Below are positions 1 through 6,967 of a DNA stretch of 8,457 nucleotides, in pieces. The first letter of the stretch is position 1, and each line of letters starts with the position of its first letter. The DNA comes from an uncultured Methylococcaceae bacterium (GTDB lineage Bacteria; Pseudomonadota; Gammaproteobacteria; Methylococcales; Methylomonadaceae), in assembly GCA_903873045.1 (NCBI GenBank), contig CAIQND010000020.1:1-8457 (forward strand). Direction: 5' to 3'. Made by a program: the position numbers and the translations under genes. The notes below the pieces were generated by a model. The model saw nothing but the letters and a program-made list of their open reading frames with translations. It was not told the DNA's origin and did not search any database.

Positions 1-82
1 AAGTTAAATGGACTTTATCGCCAGTATGGAGCCCTACGCCTGTAGCTCTTATAGTGTTTTTTAAAGTTCGCTGTTTAATCAT
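1..82 (-). CDS. lpxC: UDP-3-O-acyl-N-acetylglucosamine deacetylase, N-terminal 27 codons (cut by window edge)
   Basis: LpxC is the zinc-dependent, cytoplasmic deacetylase that performs the first committed step of lipid A synthesis. Read on the minus strand from ATG at 82-80, the frame stays open to the window edge and begins MIKQRTLKNT, followed by ATGVGLHTG at residues 13-21. This is very close to the E. coli LpxC N-terminus, including His19 of the GLHTG motif near the active site. No strong Shine-Dalgarno is visible upstream; the leader is AT-rich. The gene is divergent from zapE and has no ftsZ directly upstream, although ftsZ-lpxC is a common gammaproteobacterial order. The catalytic zinc ligands lie outside the window, so only identity and start can be judged. 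Identification is secure despite the short fragment. Confidence 0.9.
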   Translation of the reverse strand, partial: MIKQRTLKNTIRATGVGLHTGDKVHLT

Positions 83-103
83 AAAATAAATAACGCCGAA
101 TGA

Positions 104-339
104 AGGGGCAAAAATAGCTCATTATATCACGATATATACCCAAAAAAGAGCGTGATTCGATATTACTTTTAGTGAGTACAATGTTATACGATTTTTCTGC
201 TCAAAATAAATACCTGATAGCGGTTAAGTTATATGCATTAATCGGCAAACCATTTGACACAGAACAGACTTAACAAACCTTATAAACCTTATAAACCTTA
301 TAAACCTACCAAGTCTAACGTCGCTATTTTTTTGCCCCT
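104..339. repeat. Widely spaced inverted repeat, possible degenerate MITE or old insertion
   Basis: AGGGGCAAAAATAG at 104-117 recurs inverted as CTATTTTTTTGCCCCT at 324-339, differing only by two extra T in the poly-T stretch. The 206 bases between are AT-rich, have no convincing reading frame, and contain the 9-bp tandem repeat at 275-307. I see no flanking target duplication, so a mobile origin is only a guess. It lies in the lpxC/zapE divergent gap, next to the better-supported MITE at 348-563, and must overlap or flank the lpxC promoter. Confidence 0.4.
275..307. repeat. 9-bp tandem repeat (TATAAACCT, three full copies plus a partial)
   Basis: Three perfect copies of TATAAACCT follow a partial AAACCT. 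Each copy contains TATAAA, which resembles a -10 box. TTGACA lies upstream at 254-259, but spacing to the first TATAAA is 21 bases, longer than usual. The array is the only microsatellite-like repeat in the window. Its position in the divergent lpxC/zapE gap leaves open an effect on promoter spacing. Confidence 0.65.
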
Positions 340-341
340 AC

Positions 342-569
342 TAAAATCAATACTTCGGACAGTTTTAAGTTATTGAATGATATGTTATTTGACGAATAGC
401 TTTAAAAAACAATTTATTACACTAACAAATAACTCATTAACTTTCAATTAGTTAACATTTAATGTGACTCTGCATTTTGCATGAGTTTGATTAAATTCTC
501 CACAAACCGCCACAAGCCTTGTTATTCGTGAAGTACCAATTATCAAAACTGTCCGAAGTATTGTAAAAT
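342..569. mobile_element. 216-bp MITE with perfect 19-bp terminal inverted repeats and 6-bp target duplication
   Basis: The element proper is 348-563. Its left end CAATACTTCGGACAGTTTT (348-366) is repeated exactly, inverted, at 545-563. The hexamer TAAAAT lies immediately outside both ends, at 342-347 and 564-569, as expected for a target-site duplication. The interior is AT-rich and non-coding, so the element would depend on a transposase supplied from elsewhere. Six-bp duplications in AT-rich targets and ends beginning with C are known from the IS1634 family; that assignment is inference. It ends 95 bases before zapE and so separates zapE from any older upstream promoter. Confidence 0.85.
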
Positions 570-664
570 GAATAGCCCATTAATCAATCATAACGAGTAA
601 TTTGATGTAGCTAAACCGGGCTAATTAATGCTAGTCTACGCATCATCTTTTAGTAATTGTGGAC

Positions 665-1819
665 ATGTTAAGAAAAATTTTTCAACAAAAAAACCCGGAA
701 CACTTACCCGATTATTCAGGGCTTCTGAAAAAGCAATATAACCATCAAGTATCTCAAAACCATATCCAACACGACAACGCACAATTGGTTGCTTTACGGC
801 ATTTACAAACACTCCTTGATTATGCAGACGCTTGCTCCCGTTACCATCAAAAATCCGTAGCGTATAAACTCCTGTCATCACCTCCGGAAAAATGCCAAAG
901 CATCTATCTATATGGTGATGTAGGTCGCGGCAAATCTATGTTAATGGCCTTATTTTATGAAGCATGCCCTATTGAACAAAAAAGACGCGTGCATTTTAAT
1001 CTATTTATGCTGGAGGTTCATGCCTTTACCCACGAATGGCGACAACATAATGATACCGATGCCATTATTGCCCTGGCAAAAAAAATTAGGGCAAGCGCTT
1101 CACTTCTTTGCCTTGATGAGTTTCATGTGACCAATATAGCGGATGCCATGATTCTGGAAAGGTTGTTTAGCAAACTCTTTCAGCTAGGATTGTTGGTTGT
1201 TATAACCTCTAACCGACATCCGGATGATTTATATCAGGGCGGCTTGCAACGGGAACAATTTTTGATCTTTACCCAGCTATTGCAAAAAGAAGCCAAGGTT
1301 ATTGAGCTGGTTGCAAAAGAAGATTATCGATTGATGCACCTGCACGCACTTGAAGCGACTTATTATTTTCCATTGGATGCCCATGCGAATGAGTTTGTAC
1401 AGAAAATCTATAACGAGTTTACTAATTTTGCCGCGCCAGAATCCGGCTTTTTACAGGTATTAGGCAGAAAGGTTACCTTATCCTCCGTGCAAGGTGACAT
1501 TGCGCTAACTTCCTTTAAAGAACTCTGCATGCAGCCTTTGGGTTCGGCTGATTATAACGAGATTGCCCGTGAATTTAGCACCTTGATTATGACCGAAATT
1601 CCGAAATTATCCGCCGATAAACGTAACGAGTCCAAGCGTTTTATGGCCTTGATCGACGCGCTTTACGAGCATAAAGTAAAGCTGATATGTACCGCTGAAG
1701 TTCCTGCCCAAGAACTTTATACTCAAGGTGACGGGGTATTTGAGTTTAAACGTACGGTATCAAGATTGATTGAAATGCAATCAGAAAGTTATTTACGCAG
1801 CAAACATATCGGGCACTGA
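665..1819 (+). CDS. zapE: Cell division protein ZapE (AFG1-like AAA+ family ATPase)
   Basis: ZapE is a cytoplasmic P-loop ATPase of the AFG1 family; in E. coli it associates with the Z-ring and affects FtsZ polymer stability under stress. Counting from the in-frame GTG at 659, Walker A GDVGRGKS is at residues 86-93, Walker B LLCLDEFHV at 149-157, and the arginine/sensor segment ITSNRHPDDLYQGGLQRE at about 182-199. The length of 384-386 residues matches the family (E. coli about 375). I take ATG at 665 as start; GTG at 659 adds only two residues, and neither has a clear Shine-Dalgarno. TTGATG at 602-607 followed by ATTAAT at 624-629 is a weak promoter candidate between the MITE and the gene. 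It is monocistronic, with a 325-base gap downstream. A ZapE homologue is secure; the start is not. Confidence 0.92.
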   Translation: MLRKIFQQKNPEHLPDYSGLLKKQYNHQVSQNHIQHDNAQLVALRHLQTLLDYADACSRYHQKSVAYKLLSSPPEKCQSIYLYGDVGRGKSMLMALFYEACPIEQKRRVHFNLFMLEVHAFTHEWRQHNDTDAIIALAKKIRASASLLCLDEFHVTNIADAMILERLFSKLFQLGLLVVITSNRHPDDLYQGGLQREQFLIFTQLLQKEAKVIELVAKEDYRLMHLHALEATYYFPLDAHANEFVQKIYNEFTNFAAPESGFLQVLGRKVTLSSVQGDIALTSFKELCMQPLGSADYNEIAREFSTLIMTEIPKLSADKRNESKRFMALIDALYEHKVKLICTAEVPAQELYTQGDGVFEFKRTVSRLIEMQSESYLRSKHIGH

Positions 1820-1832
1820 TGAGCTTTTTTTA

Positions 1833-2065
1833 TTCACCACAAAGGCACGAAGAAAAGAAAAACAAGATCATTATTCAAGCCCCATTGCCATTAAGTTAAG
1901 CGCCTCTTCTCTTGGCAATATAAACCGTTGACTGAGCGGAGTCGAAGCCCGCAAAATCGCTTCGACTCCGCTCAGCCAACGACTTAACTTAATAACATTA
2001 CCGCTTTTTTTTCAAAGAGGGACTGAATAATTACAACTTCCTGTTCTTCGTGTCTTCGTGGTGAA
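1833..2065. repeat. Long imperfect palindrome, split by an inner palindromic element
   Basis: The 22-base arm starting TTCACCACAAAGG (1833-1854) pairs with 2044-2065 at 20 of 22 positions. Similarity continues inward: ATTATTCA at 1870-1877 faces TGAATAAT at 2024-2031. The arms thus read as a roughly 100-bp palindrome whose apex has been opened by the element at 1883-2000. I recall the motif of the type TTCGTGTCTTCGTGGTGAA as a common intergenic repeat in many proteobacteria; this is from memory. TTTTTTA occurs at 1826-1832 and 2067-2073, but it is too simple to be a convincing target duplication. It fills most of the zapE-redoxin gap. Confidence 0.75.
1883..2000. mobile_element. Palindromic MITE-like element, family A, copy 1 (nested)
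   Basis: The outer ends contain TTAAGTTAAG (1891-1900) and its exact inverse CTTAACTTAA (1983-1992), with weaker similarity out to 1883 and 2000. The core is a 23-bp hairpin, 1926-1948 paired with 1959-1981, with one mismatch and a 10-base loop. The copy at 3924-4038 shares the ends, the core, the CAAAATC loop sequence and the asymmetric left spacer, so the two are homologous and in the same orientation. No target duplication is visible at this copy. If transcribed it would form a strong RNA hairpin between zapE and the redoxin gene. Confidence 0.75.
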
Positions 2066-2133
2066 ATTTTTTAAAGCGTTTTGTCGATTAACCCGTTACG
2101 AGTTAAAAATGACGGGGTTATCAATCTATTTAT

Positions 2134-2138
2134 GAGGA
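2134..2138 (+). promoter_or_regulatory. Ribosome binding site of the redoxin gene
   Basis: GAGGA lies six bases before ATG at 2145, a strong match to the anti-Shine-Dalgarno at ideal spacing. It fixes the start of the redoxin gene. Confidence 0.75.
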
Positions 2139-2144
2139 ACAATC

Positions 2145-2696
2145 ATGGCATTATTAACAACACCGACCTGTGACTTTGGTCAAAAAGCACTTGATTTTAC
2201 ATTACCTGGCGTTGACGGACGTACTTGGTCGTTACAACAATGCATGGGTCAAAAAGGGCTATTGATTATGTTTATTTGTAATCATTGCCCTTATGTCAAA
2301 GCCGTGCAAGAGCGAATAGTTAGAGATGCCCGCGAACTTAAGCAATGGGGTATTCAATCAGTCGCCATTATGTCCAATGACCCCACTGAATACCCTGAAG
2401 ATTCCTTCGACAATATGGCGTTACTGGCTGAAAAACTGAATTTTGGTTTTCCTTATTTATTCGATGTAACCCAACAAATTGCCAAACAGTATAATGCTGT
2501 CTGCACACCCGATTTTTTTGGGTATAATAGCGACTTTGAATTGCAATACCGAGGCAGGCTTGATGCCAGTCGGCAAGAAGCCGCACCGGCAGATACCAGG
2601 CGCGACCTGTTTGAAGCCATGAAGCTGATTGCAGAAACCGGCCGTGGCCCGCAACAACAGATTCCAAGCATGGGTTGTTCCATTAAATGGAAATAA
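2145..2696 (+). CDS. Thioredoxin-fold redoxin, AhpC/TSA-like (PRX-like1 type)
   Basis: A 183-residue cytoplasmic protein with no signal peptide, of the thioredoxin-like redoxin group close to AhpC/TSA and ResA. The N-terminal PxCDFGQKALDFTLPGVDG region is typical. The CNHCPY motif at residues 45-50 gives a CxxC pair (Cys45, Cys48). The fold's cis-proline is probably Pro122, in VCTPDFFGY. The C-terminus IPSMGCSIKWK, with Cys178, is a recognisable family ending. These proteins are presumed thiol-disulfide reductases or peroxidase-like; the substrate is unknown and I do not give a symbol. The start is supported by GAGGA six bases upstream. The gene ends 38 bases before pgk on the same strand with no terminator visible, so cotranscription is likely. 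Family identification is confident; the reaction is inferred. Confidence 0.88.
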   Translation: MALLTTPTCDFGQKALDFTLPGVDGRTWSLQQCMGQKGLLIMFICNHCPYVKAVQERIVRDARELKQWGIQSVAIMSNDPTEYPEDSFDNMALLAEKLNFGFPYLFDVTQQIAKQYNAVCTPDFFGYNSDFELQYRGRLDASRQEAAPADTRRDLFEAMKLIAETGRGPQQQIPSMGCSIKWK

Positions 2697-2734
2697 GTCA
2701 CACTAAATATACACATAAACTGAGAGCGTAAAAT

Positions 2735-3907
2735 ATGTCAATTCAAAGAATGGTTGATCTGGATTTATCAGGAAAACGGGTATTAATTCGTCAGGATCTT
2801 AATGTACCTGTAAAAAACGGCAAAGTGACCAGCGATATTCGTATCCAAGCTAGTGTTCCAACCATTGAAAAAGCCTTGGCCGCAGGCGCTGCGGTTATAC
2901 TGTTATCGCACCTTGGCCGTCCTGATGAAGGCCAGTATAACGAAGCCGCTTCTTTAAAACCGGTTGCTGAGCGCTTGTCGATCCTGCTGGGAAAACCCGT
3001 CAGAGTAGAAAAAGATTGGCTGGAAGGCGTTGTTATTGCACCGGGTGAAGTGGTACTGTGCGAAAACGTACGCTTTAATGTCGGCGAAGAAAAAAACAGT
3101 GATGAGTTGGGTAAAAAAATGGCTGCTCTTTGTGATGTTTTTGTGATGGATGCTTTTGGCACCGCTCATCGCGCACAAGCTTCAACTCACAGTGTGGCCA
3201 AATTTGCACCCATAGTTTGTGCCGGCCCTTTACTGGCCAGCGAACTGGATGCCTTGGGCAAAGCTTTGGAAACGCCCGCCAAACCATTGGTGGCTATTGT
3301 CGGCGGCTCTAAAGTATCAACTAAATTAACGGTATTAAAATCACTATCAGAAAAAGTAGACCAATTAATTGTTGGCGGCGGTATTGCCAATACCTTTATT
3401 GCGGCCGCAGGTTTTCAAGTGGGCAAGTCACTTTATGAAGCTGATTTAATAGAAGAAGCACAGCGCTTAATTGCCGAGGCAAAAAAAGCAGGTTCTGCCA
3501 TCCCTATTCCAATTGATGTCGTTTGTGCCAAAGAATTTTCTGAAACAGCAATCGCTACTATCAAGAAGGTTGAAGACGTTGAAGCAGACGACTTGATTCT
3601 GGATATTGGTCCCGACACGGCAAAATTGTATGCAGAATTGATTAAATCTGCCGGCACTATTGTTTGGAACGGCCCGGTCGGTGTATTTGAAATCGAACAA
3701 TTCAGTCACGGCACTCAATCACTGGCAACAGCCATTGCTCAAAGCAGTGCTTTTTCAATAGCTGGCGGCGGCGATACCTTGGCAGCTATCGATAAATACG
3801 GCATTAATGACCAGGTTTCGTACACATCTACCGGCGGTGGTGCGTTCCTTGAATTTCTTGAGGGCAAAGAATTGCCTGCCGTTGCCATATTAAAATCACG
3901 CAGCTAA
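2735..3907 (+). CDS. pgk: Phosphoglycerate kinase
   Basis: Catalyses reversible phosphate transfer between 1,3-bisphosphoglycerate and ADP, giving 3-phosphoglycerate and ATP, in cytoplasmic glycolysis/gluconeogenesis. The length of 390 residues is full for bacteria (E. coli 387). N-domain substrate residues are present: Asp21 and Asn23 in RQDLNVP, Arg36, His59 and Arg62 in SHLGRP, Arg113 in ENVRF, and Arg146. C-domain nucleotide residues include Lys193 and Lys197 in GGSKVSTK, WNGPVGVFE (311-319, Glu319), and GGGDT (344-348). GAGAG at 2722-2726 is a modest ribosome binding site. Its partner upstream is the redoxin gene; gap, pyk or fba, often adjacent to pgk in proteobacteria, are not here. 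A palindromic element begins 16 bases after the stop. All key residues are intact. Confidence 0.98.
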   Translation: MSIQRMVDLDLSGKRVLIRQDLNVPVKNGKVTSDIRIQASVPTIEKALAAGAAVILLSHLGRPDEGQYNEAASLKPVAERLSILLGKPVRVEKDWLEGVVIAPGEVVLCENVRFNVGEEKNSDELGKKMAALCDVFVMDAFGTAHRAQASTHSVAKFAPIVCAGPLLASELDALGKALETPAKPLVAIVGGSKVSTKLTVLKSLSEKVDQLIVGGGIANTFIAAAGFQVGKSLYEADLIEEAQRLIAEAKKAGSAIPIPIDVVCAKEFSETAIATIKKVEDVEADDLILDIGPDTAKLYAELIKSAGTIVWNGPVGVFEIEQFSHGTQSLATAIAQSSAFSIAGGGDTLAAIDKYGINDQVSYTSTGGGAFLEFLEGKELPAVAILKSRS

Positions 3908-3915
3908 AAAAATAA

Positions 3916-4046
3916 AGTGTGACGGCAATGTCGATAAGTTAAGTACCTCTAGGCAAGATAAACCGTTCGCTGAGCGGAGCCGAAGCCGACAAAATCGCTT
4001 CGACTCCGCTCAGCGAACGGCTTAACTTAACGGCATTGAGTGTGAC
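3916..4046. mobile_element. Palindromic MITE-like element, family A, copy 2, with 8-bp flanking direct repeat
   Basis: The element is about 3924-4038. Its ends match inverted over 18 bases (3926-3943 against 4021-4038) with two mismatches, consensus CAATGCCGTTAAGTTAAG. The core is a 24-bp hairpin, 3963-3986 paired with 3997-4020, with one mismatch and a 10-base loop. AGTGTGAC occurs at 3916-3923 and 4039-4046, flanking the element as a probable target duplication, although the left copy leaves two unmatched bases (GG) before the inverted repeat. The element starts just after the pgk stop, so its hairpin may also terminate or stabilise the pgk transcript. Confidence 0.75.
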
Positions 4047-4327
4047 AGGGTTTGCAATTCCGTCACTCGCTTTATAAATCACACCACTCACTACTTCGCG
4101 CCAAAATAAAAAGATACTCCTTGCGTACATAATTTCTATTTTTACCTCACTAAAGGTAGCTAAAAAACCGGACTGTTGGTTTATTCTTTTTAGGAATCTC
4201 CTATGGTTTAGCGTTAACTGTTTAAAAAAATCTTGTACCTTGATCTTACATCCTGTACCTTGTACATTGGATTCACCTTCAGTCTGGTAAACAGGCTGAT
4301 TGCTTTTTACTTAATTTAGGTTTAATA
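4047..4327 (+). other. rpoZ-spoT upstream region
   Basis: This 281-base stretch has no convincing gene. It contains two small hairpins (TACCT/AGGTA at 4143-4158 and AAACC/GGTTT at 4165-4182, the latter followed by a T-rich run). It also holds a 9-base direct repeat, TGTACCTTG, at 4234-4242 and 4254-4262, with period 20. AGGT at 4318-4321, seven bases before the rpoZ ATG, is the likely ribosome binding site. The promoter for rpoZ-spoT should lie here, but I see no pair of boxes good enough to name. Confidence 0.4.
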
Positions 4328-4567
4328 ATGGCTAGAGTTACTATTGAAGATTGTTTGGAAAATGTGGAAAACCGTTTCAAACTGGTTTTATTGGCAAGCA
4401 CAAGAGCGCGTCAACTAAGCCACGGTGCGACTGAGTTTCTTCCTCGCGGAAAGGATAAAGATACCGTTCTTGCCTTGCGCGAAATCGCAGCCGGTCACGT
4501 CACCGCAGAGAATATTAATCTTCTCCATCGTGTCGGTGATGCGCACGACCACAATCCAATGTTCTAA
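4328..4567 (+). CDS. rpoZ: DNA-directed RNA polymerase omega subunit
   Basis: Omega assists folding and assembly of the beta' subunit and, in E. coli, forms part of a ppGpp-binding site on RNA polymerase. The 79-residue product begins MARVTIEDCLENVENRFKLV and continues with LASTRARQL, then the ALREIAAGHVT segment: the conserved omega N-terminal helices and central region in order. It is slightly shorter than E. coli omega (91), the difference being in the variable C-terminal tail. The start has AGGT seven bases upstream. The gap to spoT is 9 bases, the classical rpoZ-spoT operon. gmk, which precedes rpoZ in E. coli and many relatives, is absent upstream. Identification is certain. Confidence 0.97.
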   Translation: MARVTIEDCLENVENRFKLVLLASTRARQLSHGATEFLPRGKDKDTVLALREIAAGHVTAENINLLHRVGDAHDHNPMF

Positions 4568-4576
4568 ACCCCCTTT

Positions 4577-6757
4577 ATGCCCATGTCGAAAATAACCGAC
4601 ACTATCGAACCCAAACGCCTTCAGGATGAACTGATTCAGCGCTTATGTGCGACCTTGTCCGGCTATTTAGATCAAGAGCAAATAAATGATTGCGTCCGCG
4701 CCTATGAATATAGCGCCGACGCACATTCAGGCCAATTTCGAAAAAGTGGCGAAGCTTATATTTGCCACCCTGTCTCCGTTGCCATCACGCTTGCCGAGAT
4801 GCGCATGGATGCCAGCGGCATTATGGCCGCCATTTTGCACGATGTCATCGAAGACACCCCCATCAGCAAAAAAGAACTAGCAATCCAGTTCAGTGTAGAA
4901 GTTGCAGAGTTGGTTGATGGCGTTACCAAGCTAACCAAGATTGACGGCAAATCCCAGACCCGTGCTGAAGCGCAAGCCGAAAATGTCCGCAAAATGTTTC
5001 TTGCGATGGGTAAAGACTTGCGGGTTATTTTGGTCAAATTGGCAGACCGTTTGCATAACATGCAAACGTTAGGTGTCATGCCGCCTGAAAAAAAACGCCG
5101 TATCGCGCGTGAAACGTTGGATATTTACGCTCCGATTGCCAATCGACTAGGCATGAATAAAATTCGGCATAAATTGGAATCGCTGAGTTTTCAGGCAATG
5201 TACCCACTGCGTTTCGCTGTTTTGACTAATGCCATGAAAAAAGCATTTGGTAACCGCAGCAAAGTTGTCGACACCATTGAAAGCACCATAAAAAAACGCT
5301 TGGAACAGGTCGGTCTGCATTGTGAAGTTTCAGGACGGGAAAAAAACATTTATAGCGTTTATCAAAAAATGCTCCAGAAAAAAATGTCGTTGTCGTCGAT
5401 TTTTGATCTGTATGCCTTCCGGATTTTTTGTGATAATACCGACGCTTGTTACCGCTCATTGGGAGTTATTCATAATCTGTACAAGCCTATTCCAGGTCGC
5501 TTTAAAGATTATATTGCCCTACCCAAAGCCAATGGCTATCAATCTCTGCACACCATCGTTATCGGTCCTTATGGTGTTCCCATTGAGATCCAGATCAGAA
5601 CGCAAGAGATGCACCGCATGGCGGAATCCGGTATCGCAGCACACTGGCTCTATAAATCCGATGATGATAAAACTGAAAAATTTCAAGCGAGTGCCAATGA
5701 ATGGCTAAGAGATTTATTGGAAATTCAGAAGACCGCCGGTGATTCTCTTGAATTTATTGATAATTTAAAAGTTGATCTGTTCCCTCAGGAAGTTTTTGTA
5801 TTTACGCCCAAAGGCGGGATTATTAAAATGCCCCGAGGCGCAACGATTATCGATTTTGCCTACGCCGTTCATACTGATATCGGCAATGCCTGCGTTTCTG
5901 CCCGCATTGACAAACAACTGGTGCCGTTGCAAACCAAACTGGAAAACGGCATGACCGTTGAAATTATTACGGCAACTTGGGCAAGGCCTAATGCACTTTG
6001 GCTAAATTATGTCACTACCGTAAAAGCACGTTCCAGTATCCGTAACCATCTGAAAAATTTTAAGCAGCTGGAAGCGATTAGTTTAGGCCGACGATTATTG
6101 GAAAAAGAACTGCAATCCATGCATGTGCATCTGGAAAGCATCGAGGAAAGCCAAATACAGGCATTACTTAAAGTCATGTCGATAGCATCGATGAACGAAT
6201 TACTGGAAGACATTGGCTTAGGTAACAAAATGCCGTTTTTAATCGCAAAACGACTCACCCAAGATGATATCAATGCCAATATCAAACTGGATGACTCCGG
6301 TAAAATACAGCAAACACCGCTGATTATAAAAGGTACAGAAGGTATGGTGATTACCCTGGCCAAATGTTGCAGACCCATTCCGGGTGATTCAATCATCGGT
6401 TACTTTAATCCAGGTAAAGGCATTGTGGTTCATCATCACGAATGCCGTAACCGCTCTGTCGTTAGAAAAACACACACCAACTGGCTGGATGTTGAGTGGA
6501 GCCTGGATGCGACGGGTGATTTTCCGGCTGAACTTCGTATAGAAATACTTAATCAACGCGGGGCATTGGCAACCATTGCCTCAACTATTTCAGAACAGCG
6601 TTCAAATATTGAAAATGTCACCGTTATTGATCAGGACGATCGTGTTTGTGTTGACTTAATCACCCTGACTGTTAAAGACCGTGTGCATTTAGCCAGGATT
6701 TTTCGCAGCTTGAAAGAATTATCCATCGTTTTAAAAATTACCCGGGTTAAGGGTTAG
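4577..6757 (+). CDS. spoT: Bifunctional (p)ppGpp synthetase/hydrolase SpoT
   Basis: A cytoplasmic RelA/SpoT enzyme that hydrolyses (p)ppGpp and can synthesise it, setting the stringent response. Its 726 residues carry the full domain order. The HD hydrolase domain has His64, HDVIED at 88-93 and Asp157 in KLADRLHN. The synthetase domain covers about 250-360, with GREKNIYSVYQKM and GYQSLHT. TGS starts near VFVFTPKGG (406-414), the Cys597-Cys598 zinc-finger-like region follows, and ACT is about 650-720. GRFKDYI (307-313) has the RxKD motif of bifunctional enzymes rather than the ExDD of RelA, and the hydrolase metal ligands are intact. This supports SpoT over RelA. The start ATG at 4577 has an alternative at 4583; neither has a clear Shine-Dalgarno, suggesting coupling to rpoZ, which ends 9 bases earlier. 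It is slightly longer than E. coli SpoT (702). Confidence 0.97.
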   Translation: MPMSKITDTIEPKRLQDELIQRLCATLSGYLDQEQINDCVRAYEYSADAHSGQFRKSGEAYICHPVSVAITLAEMRMDASGIMAAILHDVIEDTPISKKELAIQFSVEVAELVDGVTKLTKIDGKSQTRAEAQAENVRKMFLAMGKDLRVILVKLADRLHNMQTLGVMPPEKKRRIARETLDIYAPIANRLGMNKIRHKLESLSFQAMYPLRFAVLTNAMKKAFGNRSKVVDTIESTIKKRLEQVGLHCEVSGREKNIYSVYQKMLQKKMSLSSIFDLYAFRIFCDNTDACYRSLGVIHNLYKPIPGRFKDYIALPKANGYQSLHTIVIGPYGVPIEIQIRTQEMHRMAESGIAAHWLYKSDDDKTEKFQASANEWLRDLLEIQKTAGDSLEFIDNLKVDLFPQEVFVFTPKGGIIKMPRGATIIDFAYAVHTDIGNACVSARIDKQLVPLQTKLENGMTVEIITATWARPNALWLNYVTTVKARSSIRNHLKNFKQLEAISLGRRLLEKELQSMHVHLESIEESQIQALLKVMSIASMNELLEDIGLGNKMPFLIAKRLTQDDINANIKLDDSGKIQQTPLIIKGTEGMVITLAKCCRPIPGDSIIGYFNPGKGIVVHHHECRNRSVVRKTHTNWLDVEWSLDATGDFPAELRIEILNQRGALATIASTISEQRSNIENVTVIDQDDRVCVDLITLTVKDRVHLARIFRSLKELSIVLKITRVKG

Positions 6758-6967
6758 CTTCCAAAAGTAAAACAACCCCGTTATTTTCAATAACAACACT
6801 CGACCTTCAAGTTTTTAATTCTTAATTTCGGGCACTTAAGCTATTAACCAGCAGTAGATAGTAAAAAGACACCCAAACTTGGCGTATGCTGCGTTTTTCC
6901 GACACTCTCTCTTAAACAATGCAAGAAACGCTTTCTCTCGCTTGCACTTATTATTGCGGGCCGCTTC
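6758..6967. other. Intergenic stretch after spoT, no gene seen
   Basis: A small AT-rich hairpin, GTTATT-TTC-AATAAC (6780-6794), follows spoT but has no T tract, so it is a poor terminator candidate. TGCAAG/CTTGCA (6920-6925 and 6941-6946) forms a second short inverted repeat. The minus strand has a stop-free frame of about 57 codons (roughly 6836-7006), rich in Lys and Arg but lacking a good start. It runs into the MITE at 6976, so I do not call it a gene. Confidence 0.4.

Noticed and set aside
254..286. TTGACA followed by TATAAA as a sigma-70 promoter
   Set aside because: The spacing is 21 bases, and the better spacing of 17 falls on ACCTTA, which is not a -10 box.
275..307. Short repeat array as a CRISPR
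   Set aside because: The unit is 9 bp with no spacers, so it is a simple tandem repeat.
636..881. Minus-strand frame of 81 codons over the zapE start
   Set aside because: It overlaps the start of a well-supported gene and its product resembles no family; a shadow frame.
1820..1832. T-rich run after zapE as a terminator
   Set aside because: No stable stem precedes the T run.
3939..4130. Minus-strand frame of 63 codons after pgk
   Set aside because: It is largely a translation of the palindromic element at 3924-4038.
5322..5708. Plus-strand frame of 128 codons inside spoT
   Set aside because: It lies wholly within the synthetase region of spoT in another frame; the spoT frame has all motifs.
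6007..6396. Minus-strand frame of 129 codons inside spoT
   Set aside because: It is antisense to conserved spoT sequence and its Ser/Ile/Leu-rich product has no recognisable domain.
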